The notes below the pieces were generated by a model, which saw only the letters and a program-made list of their open reading frames with translations, made no database searches and had not been told where the DNA came from. Shown here in pieces: positions 1 through 6,240 of a DNA stretch of 41,424 nucleotides. This DNA is from Flavobacteriaceae bacterium (GTDB lineage Bacteria; Bacteroidota; Bacteroidia; Flavobacteriales; Flavobacteriaceae). Numbering within the stretch: the first letter of the stretch is position 1; each line of letters opens with the position of its first letter. The stretch is from contig JADZFW010000169.1 in NCBI GenBank assembly GCA_020854235.1, positions 1 to 41,424 on the forward strand, written 5' to 3'. A program made the translations under genes and the position numbers.

Positions 1-87
1 TCCAAAAAACAATACGATTGCAAAAGTCACAATGTGAGAAACATTTATTTTATGATTTCCATTTTCAATTTTTGAAGTACTTTCCAT
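1..87 (-). CDS. 5' end of an unknown protein, probable membrane protein (partial)
   Basis: A minus-strand reading frame begins with ATG at 85-87 and stays open for 29 codons to the window edge. The product starts MESTSKIENGNHKINVSHIV and runs into a hydrophobic stretch (TFAIVLFFG), which suggests the first membrane helix of a small membrane protein. It lies on the same strand as the next three genes and directly follows an attC-like palindrome, so it is probably the gene of the next cassette in the array. Only the N-terminus is visible, so the family cannot be named. The call rests on an open frame and context alone. Confidence 0.4.
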   Translation of the reverse strand, partial: MESTSKIENGNHKINVSHIVTFAIVLFFG

Positions 88-128
88 TTTCTGTTAAGTT
101 ATATTCTCGTGTTCTCGAAGCTTCTCAC

Positions 129-252
129 GTTTAGCGGTATGAAAAGTTGCCAATTGCGGGCGAATTCCTGTCAATTCAAACAAAAGTTGAAACGGGCTAC
201 AACCCTCGAATAACCTCTGTACCGGCAATTTTTTATACCGTTTGTTATAGCC
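129..252 (-). repeat. attC-like imperfect palindrome of cassette 1
   Basis: The arms CGGTATGAAAAGTTGCC (135-151) and the complementary segment at 222-240 pair with a few mismatches around a variable centre that itself contains shorter inverted segments. In gene orientation the element begins with GGCTATAAC (252-244), which has the AAC expected at the outer box of an integron attC. The far end near 129 lacks a clean GTT, so that boundary is less certain. The length of about 124 bp is within the range known for attC sites. It sits directly 3' of the gene at 268-1107. Confidence 0.6.
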
Positions 253-1135
253 GGTTGTTTGTTGTTTTCATTTATTTTTCTCGTATTCAATCACTTGATT
301 TCTGAAATTTTGTATTACTTGAGAAAATTCAATAGTATATACTTCTTTAAATACTTTGTCGTTATCGCTTTCTATTAACAGCTTTTTCATAAAAAGTAGT
401 AATTTTTCTTTTCCGTAAGTTTCAATTAAATAATCAACAATGCAGGCAAATTCAGCATACATAAAAGTTATTCTGTATGCTACATTGAGTTTAGTTTTAT
501 CTTCGTTTTTAGTTTTAAAATCTAATGGTTGTAAAAAATTACCTTGGTATATATAACGATAAGTTTCTTCTTTACTTGGATAAAAAGAAGTCCCCATTTG
601 ATTTGTACTATAAACAGCAATTCCTTCCATTAGCCATTGCGGATATCGAAAAGCATTAATTAAACCTGCGTTTTGGTCAATTAATGAATGCGATAATTCG
701 TGACGCACATAAATTTCCAATGATATTTTGCCTTCTTTGTCTTCTTTTAATGCCCAAGGAGATATAAAAAGTCTGCCATTCGGATAAACGCAAAATCTCG
801 CTTTGGAGAGAGAATGTCCAATAAAACTTATACTGTCTCGAAAAATAAATATTTTAGGTTTAGATGAGAATGTAAGTTCGTGAAAATCTTCAACTATTGG
901 AATTAATGTGTCTATTCTTGTTAGGTTAGATATATCACCTCCATTTTGTACGTATACACTTGAATGAGGCAGTTCGTATTTCGTGAAGCCAATTATTATC
1001 GGAGAAAAAGAAAACAATTTTCCCCATAATAATTCATAAGTTAAAACACTAAATATTGTGACTAATAGTCCAATAATAAGTATTCTTATTTTTTTCTTTC
1101 GTGTCATTTTTGTTCTTTATACAATTGGCTATAAC
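244..1135 (-). mobile_element. Integron-type gene cassette 1 (membrane protease-like gene)
   Basis: The segment is bounded by GTTATAGCC at 244-252 and its exact reverse complement GGCTATAAC at 1127-1135. In gene orientation the cassette starts with GTTATAGCC and ends its gene with GGCTATAAC, followed by a palindrome. A cassette circle would join these ends into one attC site, so matching ends private to each cassette are the expected signature. One minus-strand gene fills it. No integrase is intact in the window, so current mobility is inference. Confidence 0.65.
268..1107 (-). CDS. Membrane-anchored HEXXH (gluzincin-like) metallopeptidase-like protein
   Basis: The 279-residue product has a short basic start and one hydrophobic segment (about residues 8-24), so it is probably anchored in the inner membrane with the rest outside the cytoplasm. 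The motif HELSH at 136-140 matches the zinc-binding HEXXH of metallopeptidases. A second conserved-looking block, WLMEGIAVY at 158-166, supplies a Glu (E161) at the spacing and context of the third ligand in gluzincin (MA clan) peptidases. This resembles the peptidase-MA-like families, and the substrate is unknown. It is the only gene in cassette 1 and has no operon partner. An inactive or regulatory homologue cannot be excluded, but the zinc ligands are present. Confidence 0.6.
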   Translation of the reverse strand: MTRKKKIRILIIGLLVTIFSVLTYELLWGKLFSFSPIIIGFTKYELPHSSVYVQNGGDISNLTRIDTLIPIVEDFHELTFSSKPKIFIFRDSISFIGHSLSKARFCVYPNGRLFISPWALKEDKEGKISLEIYVRHELSHSLIDQNAGLINAFRYPQWLMEGIAVYSTNQMGTSFYPSKEETYRYIYQGNFLQPLDFKTKNEDKTKLNVAYRITFMYAEFACIVDYLIETYGKEKLLLFMKKLLIESDNDKVFKEVYTIEFSQVIQNFRNQVIEYEKNK

Positions 1136-1263
1136 GGTTTTCGGGCTTGGCGATGTGGCGGATTTTTAGCATAAAAGTTAGTTCGGAGAACTGAACTTTC
1201 GGCTACCACAAAACTGTCAAGCGGAGACGGAACCCCGCCTATTGCCAATGTGCTGTTAGCAGC
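1127..1263 (-). repeat. attC-like imperfect palindrome of cassette 2
   Basis: The left arm (1127-1162, GGCTATAACGG ... GGCG) pairs imperfectly with the right arm (1235-1263, CCGCC ... GTTAGCAGC). The shared paired core includes TTGGC-AT-GGCGG against CCGCC-AT-GCCAA. A smaller hairpin around AGTTCGGAGAACT lies inside. The outer triplets are AAC and GTT as in attC sites, while the full 7-base consensus boxes are only partly matched. The element lies just 3' of the gene at 1296-2066 and is about 137 bp long. Confidence 0.65.
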
Positions 1264-2080
1264 TGCCAAAATTTTCGTCACAAGGTTTGTTGCTTTCATA
1301 TTTGCACCACTTTTTCTTTTGGTTCACGGTTTTTTGTAATGTCATTGTATAACTCGTCAATCGTTTGAAATTTGACTTGCGTCTTTTGTCTGTCTTTATA
1401 TGCTTTTACAACTTCAGTTAATCCATGTCCCCAAGAAGTAAAATCATATCTTGTCCCACAAGCTTCTCTTTTTTCAGAAGGACATAGACACGACCATATA
1501 AAATCATTGACTTCAGTCCAGTTAATAAATTTGTCGGCATTGTTGCAATTAGGTCTTTCAGGGCTAAACATAATTGGTCTTATTGTCAAGTTACCAAATG
1601 ATGTTGTGATGACTTGTGTTGAGAGAAAGGATTTTCTTTGAGAGTTTTCTATTGGCTGAACCAATGAATTAAGTTCTTTTGAAATTGAAGAAACTTGTTC
1701 ATCCTCTAGAAGTCCAGTCCAATCTAATATTTTTTGCCACGGTTCAAAATCAGCTTGTTGTTTTAATGAGTCATTGAATTGAAGAGATTGTCCTTTCGCT
1801 TTTACTTCTGCTACAATAATGTCAATGTTATTTGGCACTTCCAAAAAGTCCGAAGAGTTATGCGTTGTATAATTTTGTTTGTGTCTGGGAAAACGAATAG
1901 CCAAAATATCAAGTTCCGCGTCAATGTTATTGTCGTCTGAATGAATAATAAACCCTGTTGTGAAATAGCCATTAAGTCGCAAGTATAGTGTAGCAATAAA
2001 TTCCAGTATTATCGATTTTTCTTTTGTGTCCATTTCTTGTATGTCGATTGTTTGTGTTGTCGTCATTGGTTGCTGCTAAC
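1255..2080 (-). mobile_element. Integron-type gene cassette 2 (PD-(D/E)XK nuclease-like gene)
   Basis: The boundaries are GTTAGCAGC at 1255-1263 and its exact reverse complement GCTGCTAAC at 2072-2080. These ends differ from those of cassettes 1 and 3 but match each other perfectly, as expected if each cassette circle carries its own attC. The cassette is about 826 bp and holds a single minus-strand gene with little flanking space. Confidence 0.65.
1296..2066 (-). CDS. Unknown protein with PD-(D/E)XK nuclease-like N-terminal domain
   Basis: The 256-residue product has no signal peptide and is probably cytoplasmic. Its N-terminus (about 18-92) reads like a restriction-endonuclease-fold domain: a helix ending in LRLNGY (about 29-34), then AELDILAIRFP with E51 and D53, then IDIIVAEVKAKG with E87 and K89. 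The order of an acidic residue, a strand, then E-x-K is the usual active-site layout of PD-(D/E)XK nucleases. The C-terminal 150 residues are not recognised; they contain a Cys cluster (CLCPSEKREACG) that might bind metal. It is the only gene of its cassette. A role in DNA cleavage or phage defence is inferred from the fold-like motif only. Confidence 0.5.
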   Translation of the reverse strand: MTTTQTIDIQEMDTKEKSIILEFIATLYLRLNGYFTTGFIIHSDDNNIDAELDILAIRFPRHKQNYTTHNSSDFLEVPNNIDIIVAEVKAKGQSLQFNDSLKQQADFEPWQKILDWTGLLEDEQVSSISKELNSLVQPIENSQRKSFLSTQVITTSFGNLTIRPIMFSPERPNCNNADKFINWTEVNDFIWSCLCPSEKREACGTRYDFTSWGHGLTEVVKAYKDRQKTQVKFQTIDELYNDITKNREPKEKVVQI

Positions 2081-2163
2081 GTATAGCTATATGCGGCGTT
2101 TGCAAGCCTTGTGTTGCGCCTGCGGCAAGGCTTGCAAATGACCGTATATAGCGTGTTATGCGG
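2072..2163 (-). repeat. attC-like palindrome of cassette 3
   Basis: This is the clearest of the palindromes. AACGTATAGCTATATGCGG at about 2078-2096 pairs with the complementary block at about 2141-2160, and TTTGCAAGCCTTG pairs with CAAGGCTTGCAAA around a GC-rich centre. Unpaired or mismatched bases interrupt the arms, as in attC sites, which fold as single strands. The outer ends are GCTGCTAAC on the left and GTTATGCGG on the right. The length is 92 bp. Confidence 0.7.
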
Positions 2164-3545
2164 TGTTGTTCTATTTCTTCATTTTATGATATTGATTTTA
2201 TAACCAAATTAGACAAGTCAACTCCTAAATTAATATAACAGTCTAATTCATCTTTCCAGTCTTCAGACAGGCTCATTACAGCGATTTCATGAATTTCCTT
2301 ATCCTTGTTTAATTGATTTAATTCATTTTTAAAAACTTCGATATATTCATTTCGCTCTGGTACTAAAATAAGTTTAGAATCAGGAATTTCTTGATGGTCG
2401 TTGATAAAAGTCGGACAGAAAAGGATTGTATTTAGAAGTCCGTTTTTGTTATTTGCTAAGTTCCTTAACTCTTCAAATATTTCAGAAAATTCAAGACTAC
2501 TTGCGCTCATTAACAGTCCCCAAGAAATGTGGTGTTCAAAAGTGTAATCTTCTGTTAATTTTAGTTTTCTAATAATCTTAATGGCAATGTCAAGAATATA
2601 TTTTTGAGCATTTAAATTGCCTTCGAATAGGAAAAATGTAAGTGCAATATAAAACGGAACATGGTCATGAATAAAAACATCATAGTCATAATTTAACCCT
2701 AGTAAATATTCAATTTTACTAAAAGTTTCCGTTTTTTGAGCTTCGACAAGTAGGTTCGTAAAATCTAAGTCTTTCAATTCCTTTCTGAAGTTTGAATACA
2801 ATATTCCCAAATTGATAAACTCGGAAGTAATACTTGCAGAATAACTCTCATAACTTAAATACGATAATTTTTCTGCAAGGTACAATCTATAAATAAATTT
2901 AAAATATTGTTCTTGAAATGATTTGTCACGAGAAGCAAAGTCTGCATACACTTGGCCTATTCGGTAAAACTGGTTTTCATGAATTAAACTCTCAATATTT
3001 TTCAGTAATCTCTCAAATTCAATTTCTGATTTTATCTCTTTAGTTTCGTTTATTAGTCTAAGAATATAAAGTAAGTCTAATTCGTTATGAATTCTTCTGT
3101 GTTGAGATAATATTTTGAGCAGCAGATTTTCTGTCTCTCCATTGTTTATTCTAAATATGTCGTAATTAAACCTTCCAAAATTTCCGAGTAGGTCAGAGTA
3201 TTTTTCGGAGTTTTCTGCTCCATCTATAATGATATGAAAAAAGAATAGAGGCTTTTCAAATTTTTTACTTTCTTTTCCGAAAACCTTCGTTGGATTGTTT
3301 GGAATTGAATTGTTGCTTGTACTTTCAATTTCAAATATGAAAAGTGGAAACTTATTTCCTTTTTCATTTAACCATGCAATATCGATTGCTTGACTTCCAA
3401 ATGAATTTTCACTCATTGGGAATTCAATTTCAACATAATAACCTAGTCCATTTCCCAAGTCTTTTAGGAAATTGAATAAACTTAAACTTATATCTGTCGT
3501 GTGTTTACCCATTGATTTGTTGGTTCTTATTCAATACCGCATAAC
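2155..3545 (-). mobile_element. Integron-type gene cassette 3 (442-residue unknown)
   Basis: The cassette is bounded by GTTATGCGG at 2155-2163 and the exact reverse complement CCGCATAAC at 3537-3545; similarity extends a few bases further (GGTGTTG against CAATACC). It is the largest of the three cassettes (about 1.39 kb) and lies nearest to the recombinase remnant, which would make it the most recently inserted if insertion occurs at the right-hand end. Confidence 0.65.
2184..3512 (-). CDS. Unknown 442-residue protein, degenerate nuclease-like N-terminus
   Basis: The product has no signal peptide or obvious membrane helix. Residues 40-65 (QAIDIAWL ... LFIFEIEST) resemble the core of a PD-(D/E)XK fold, with D44 and E61, but the position expected to be Lys is Glu (E63), so catalytic activity is doubtful. 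A segment rich in Asn and Ser follows. Residues from about 130 to 442 are predominantly helical-looking, with many Leu, Lys and Glu, and are not recognised. The gene fills cassette 3 alone. A binding or sensor role for the nuclease-like domain is possible; no function is claimed. Confidence 0.5.
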   Translation of the reverse strand: MGKHTTDISLSLFNFLKDLGNGLGYYVEIEFPMSENSFGSQAIDIAWLNEKGNKFPLFIFEIESTSNNSIPNNPTKVFGKESKKFEKPLFFFHIIIDGAENSEKYSDLLGNFGRFNYDIFRINNGETENLLLKILSQHRRIHNELDLLYILRLINETKEIKSEIEFERLLKNIESLIHENQFYRIGQVYADFASRDKSFQEQYFKFIYRLYLAEKLSYLSYESYSASITSEFINLGILYSNFRKELKDLDFTNLLVEAQKTETFSKIEYLLGLNYDYDVFIHDHVPFYIALTFFLFEGNLNAQKYILDIAIKIIRKLKLTEDYTFEHHISWGLLMSASSLEFSEIFEELRNLANNKNGLLNTILFCPTFINDHQEIPDSKLILVPERNEYIEVFKNELNQLNKDKEIHEIAVMSLSEDWKDELDCYINLGVDLSNLVIKSIS

Positions 3546-3620
3546 ATTCCTATATACGCAACCTATCCATTTACAAACGCCTCTATCCCCAATAAACAGG
3601 ATGAATTGTGTATATATCCA
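3537..3620 (-). repeat. Decayed attC-like palindrome at the array end
   Basis: After CCGCATAAC (3537-3545), the segment TATATACGCAACCTATCC (3551-3568) pairs imperfectly with the segment at 3599-3617 (GGATGAATTGTGTATATAT). It keeps the size and position of the other palindromes, but no GTT/AAC end can be seen on its right side. It could be an attC whose cassette was lost, or a resident attachment site. Confidence 0.4.
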
Positions 3621-3751
3621 CTTTGAGAGAATGGCACATTTCCCATTAAAAAAGAGGTGTGTTGTTTGGTAAACAGAAGGTTCTTGATCATATTGAAATT
3701 ATTTTTCTTTTAATGACTCAAATATATCAATTTTTTAATTACAATTTTTAT

Positions 3752-3886
3752 TTATCTTAAAATTTTTAATGCATCCATCGGACTCTTGATGGGTTCAAAA
3801 CCTTTGGTGGTGGTGTGGTTATTAATCTCGGAAGTCTCATGATTTTGGTGTCCCAACAATTCCTATATATAATGCAAATCTGTCTT
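3752..3886 (-). pseudogene. C-terminal remnant of a tyrosine recombinase / integrase
   Basis: The minus strand reads TDLHYI, a TAG stop, then ELLGHQNHETSEINNHTTTK and GFEPIKSPMDALKILR before TAA at 3752-3754. This matches the end of XerC/XerD/IntI-type tyrosine recombinases, which typically read TDLRYIQELLGH, then a short variable part, then EIYTHV and an IKSP-type tail. The Gln codon has become TAG (3863-3865), and the catalytic Tyr of the EIYTHV block is replaced by Asn, so the gene is dead. Nothing recognisable of the upstream catalytic domain remains. Its place beside the cassette array suggests the lost integrase, but a 40-residue tail cannot separate IntI from other recombinases. Confidence 0.65.
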
Positions 3887-3907
3887 AACTACGCAAAATA
3901 TAAAACT

Positions 3908-4489
3908 TTAATCTTTAAACCCTAAACTCTTAAATACTGAATAAGGTTTGATAGAGTTAGAATTAGATCGATTGGTTGGATTCTTCCCATAACCAACTAC
4001 TTTCCAAACTTGCCTCTTCATAAGTTTAAAACGCTTAGATACAAGTTCTAGTCGCTTAGATATAAAATCTAGTTGCTTAGATACAAGTTCTAGTTACTTA
4101 GATATAAATTCTAGTTGCTTAGATACAAGTTCTAGTCACTTAGATGTTAAATCTAGTTGCTTAGATACAAGTTCTAGTTACTTAGATATAAATTCTAGTT
4201 GCTTAGATATAAAATCTAGTTGCTTAGATACAAGTTCTAGTCTCTTAGATGTTAAATCTAGTTGCTTAGATATAAAATCTAGTTGCTTAGATACAAGTTC
4301 TAGTTACTTAGATATAAAATCGAGTTACTTAGATATAAGTTCTAGTCACTTAGATGTTAATTCTAGTTGCTTAGATACAAATTCTAGTTGTCTAGATGTA
4401 AAATCTAGTTGCTCAACTGTAAAATCTAGTTCATGTATTTGAAAACAGACTAAAATTATAAAATTAATCAACTTTTTAACTTTACACAC
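3908..4489 (-). pseudogene. Probable dead coiled-coil gene spanning the 21-bp repeat array
   Basis: On the minus strand the 21-bp array reads as heptads such as LELVSKQ and LDFISKQ, with hydrophobic residues at positions 1 and 4, the pattern of a coiled coil. The frame continues past the array into a non-repetitive tail (FKLMKRQVWKVVGYGKNPTN, then 18 more residues) ending in TAA at 3908-3910. Six in-frame stops fall in the array, all at the same heptad position, where other units have CAA (Gln) or CGA (Arg); each is a C-to-T change. No start codon was found before the TAA at 4490-4492. The coding interpretation is an inference. Confidence 0.35.
4033..4431. repeat. Tandem array A: 19 copies of a 21-bp unit
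   Basis: Nineteen consecutive 21-base units with no change of length cover 399 bases. A typical unit is GCTTAGATACAAGTTCTAGTT. Variation is concentrated at the first base, the middle ATAC/ATAT/ATGT tract and the last base. There are no spacers, so it is not a CRISPR array. The strict 21-base period (seven codons) favours a protein-coding origin. Confidence 0.95.
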
Positions 4490-4548
4490 TTAATAAGATA
4501 CTACCGGGATAGTGTCGGGATAGTTTCTTTATCCATGAGCAAAAACAC

Positions 4549-4695
4549 TTTTTCTTCGAGCTAAAGGACTTTTTTCTAGAACTAAAACACTTTATTTTAC
4601 ATCTAAAACACTTTATTCTAGAACTAAAACACTTTTTCCTCGAGCTAAAGGACTTTATTTAAGAACTAAAACACTTTTTTCAGGAACTAAAACAC
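4549..4695. repeat. Tandem array B: seven copies of a different 21-bp unit
   Basis: Seven exact-length 21-base units of the type TTTATTCTAGAACTAAAACAC fill this stretch. On the plus strand they read as heptads FFLELKD / FILELKH, again with a coiled-coil-like spacing, interrupted by TAA in the sixth unit and without a start codon in frame. The unit shares the word CTAGAACT with the reverse strand of array A but is otherwise different. Confidence 0.9.
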
Positions 4696-4698
4696 TTT

Positions 4699-4910
4699 GA
4701 GCAAAGCGAAAAGAACTTTTGTGTACTTTGTGACTAAGTGGTGGAAAACCCTTTTGAGCGCAGCGAAAAAGAATTAGTGTTCATTCAAATCAACCCAAAA
4801 ATCCGTGTAATCCGTGTAATCTGTGGCAAAAAATCCTTTTGAGCAAAGCGAAAAAAAACCTCCGTGCCTCCGAGCCACTGAGTAAAATCCCCCTCTGAGC
4901 AAAGCGAAAA
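4699..4910. repeat. Four dispersed copies of a 14-base word in non-coding DNA
   Basis: GAGCAAAGCGAAAA occurs at 4699-4712, 4841-4854 and 4897-4910, with a one-base variant at 4756-4769. The intervening DNA contains phrases such as CCGTGTAATCCGTGTAATC and no open frame worth calling. No gene is visible between 3887 and 5067. Confidence 0.75.
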
Positions 4911-4980
4911 AGCATATCAATTATAAGTTTAATAGACCCCAAAGAGCTCACAAAGAAATGTATTAGCATTTAAATAAAAA

Positions 4981-5035
4981 ATTCAATATTCAGAATTCAG
5001 AATTCTAAATTCAGAATTCGTAATTCAAAATTTAA
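4981..5035. repeat. AT-rich short-period repeat (TTCAGAATTC type)
   Basis: Loose copies of ATTCAGAATTC / ATTCTAAATT / ATTCGTAATT follow one another just upstream of the gene at 5068. A shorter relative occurs around 8021-8042. No function is evident. Confidence 0.6.
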
Positions 5036-5067
5036 TATTATTTTTATCACCTAAAATTAAACTGCCC

Positions 5068-6240
5068 ATGAGCAATGTAATGCCCCAATTTCTCCGACCT
5101 GTGGAGATGTTGAAAGACACCAAAGTAGATTTGGATAGCTGGTATGAATGTACCAATGCCTTTGATGCCAAAGATTATCCTACCGCTTTTTACAAACTAC
5201 TAAAATACATCAACCCTTCTTTTATCCATAAAATTGCCAATCCAAATGAATTTAAATTGGTCCAAAAACATGGATCAACTGAGATTACGGTTGAAGTATC
5301 CAATCAATTAATTACCGTTTCAGCGCCATTGGTGTATGTAACACCTCAGACCAATAGAGTGGCTTTGCTTAGAAAAGTTGTTGAAGTCAATTTCTACCCG
5401 ATGACAATGGCTCAAATCTATTTGAAAGACGACCTTTTGTCGTTTTATTACCAAACCGAATTGGCATTGGGGCAACCCTACAAAATGTACGATGTCATGC
5501 GCGAAATTGCCTATTATGCCGATGTGTATGACGATGAATTTGTTGAACAGTACCAAGCTGCCCATTTTTACGAGGATCATAAGACGCCTTTACAAAATGA
5601 TAAATTGGAAAAAGCTAAAGAACAAATCGCTTTTTACTTCAAAGAATACCAAGAGTACATGCTTTACTATGAAGAGAAAAGATGGGAATCCAGCAAATGG
5701 GATATCATCATGTTGACGCTTTTCAGAATAGGTTTGATGCCCTATGTACATGGCAATTTGAAATATGAAATCAAACGCCAAACCGAACAAATGTTGGATG
5801 CCGGTATTGATTATTACGTCAGAATCGATCGAGGAAAGAGTTTTATGAAAGCACTGATGGAAAAATCCCAAGATGAAGTGTATAAAGACTTGTATTTGGC
5901 TGAAGAATTTATGTCGATGAAATATCGTACCTCACCCAAAATTATTCAAGATTATATCGGCGGTATCCAGGAAGATGTGAAGAAATATCAAGGCAAAGAT
6001 GACTTTTACAACTTGGCTTTTGCTTTTGAATATGCCTTTTTTAAATTAATATACGACTATACACTCAACGACGAATACATCGAAATGATATACGATTCGT
6101 TGGAAAACGCTTCTTCCAAGTCCTATGAAGAAGGGGCCAAAATATTGATGGAAACTTATAACCATTTGCTCAATAATACCTTTCCGGAAAAAACAAATTT
6201 GAATAAAGACAATTTTTTCACCAAATTATTTAAATCCTAA
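5068..6240 (+). CDS. Unknown cytoplasmic protein coupled to a trypsin-like protease
   Basis: The 390-residue product has no signal peptide or membrane helix. The start ATG follows an AT-rich repeat. Residues 20-50 look like a helical, TPR-like pair (WYECTNAFDAKDYPTAFYKL). Residues about 60-180 have the rhythm of a YbjN / type III chaperone-like fold: two beta strands (EITVEVSNQLITVSAPLVYV), then NFYPMTMAQIYLKDDLLSFY, then VMREIAYYADVYDDEF. The last 180 residues are helical and unrecognised. Its stop codon TAA overlaps the A of the next ATG (6240), so translation is probably coupled and the two proteins are likely to work together. Fold assignment is tentative. Confidence 0.65.
   Translation: MSNVMPQFLRPVEMLKDTKVDLDSWYECTNAFDAKDYPTAFYKLLKYINPSFIHKIANPNEFKLVQKHGSTEITVEVSNQLITVSAPLVYVTPQTNRVALLRKVVEVNFYPMTMAQIYLKDDLLSFYYQTELALGQPYKMYDVMREIAYYADVYDDEFVEQYQAAHFYEDHKTPLQNDKLEKAKEQIAFYFKEYQEYMLYYEEKRWESSKWDIIMLTLFRIGLMPYVHGNLKYEIKRQTEQMLDAGIDYYVRIDRGKSFMKALMEKSQDEVYKDLYLAEEFMSMKYRTSPKIIQDYIGGIQEDVKKYQGKDDFYNLAFAFEYAFFKLIYDYTLNDEYIEMIYDSLENASSKSYEEGAKILMETYNHLLNNTFPEKTNLNKDNFFTKLFKS

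Noticed and set aside
3472-3672. A 66-codon plus-strand frame at the array boundary
   Set aside because: It overlaps the start of the cassette 3 gene on the other strand and the palindrome, and the product has no recognisable features.
4033-4431. Possible CRISPR array
   Set aside because: The 21-bp units are contiguous with no unique spacers and vary internally, so this is a tandem repeat.
3993-4442. A plus-strand frame across array A is open for about 150 codons and reads LDTSSSC-type heptads.
   Set aside because: It follows a stop at 3990-3992 and contains no ATG, GTG or TTG start before or near the array, and its heptads lack a hydrophobic pattern. The minus-strand reading with a unique tail is the more plausible origin.
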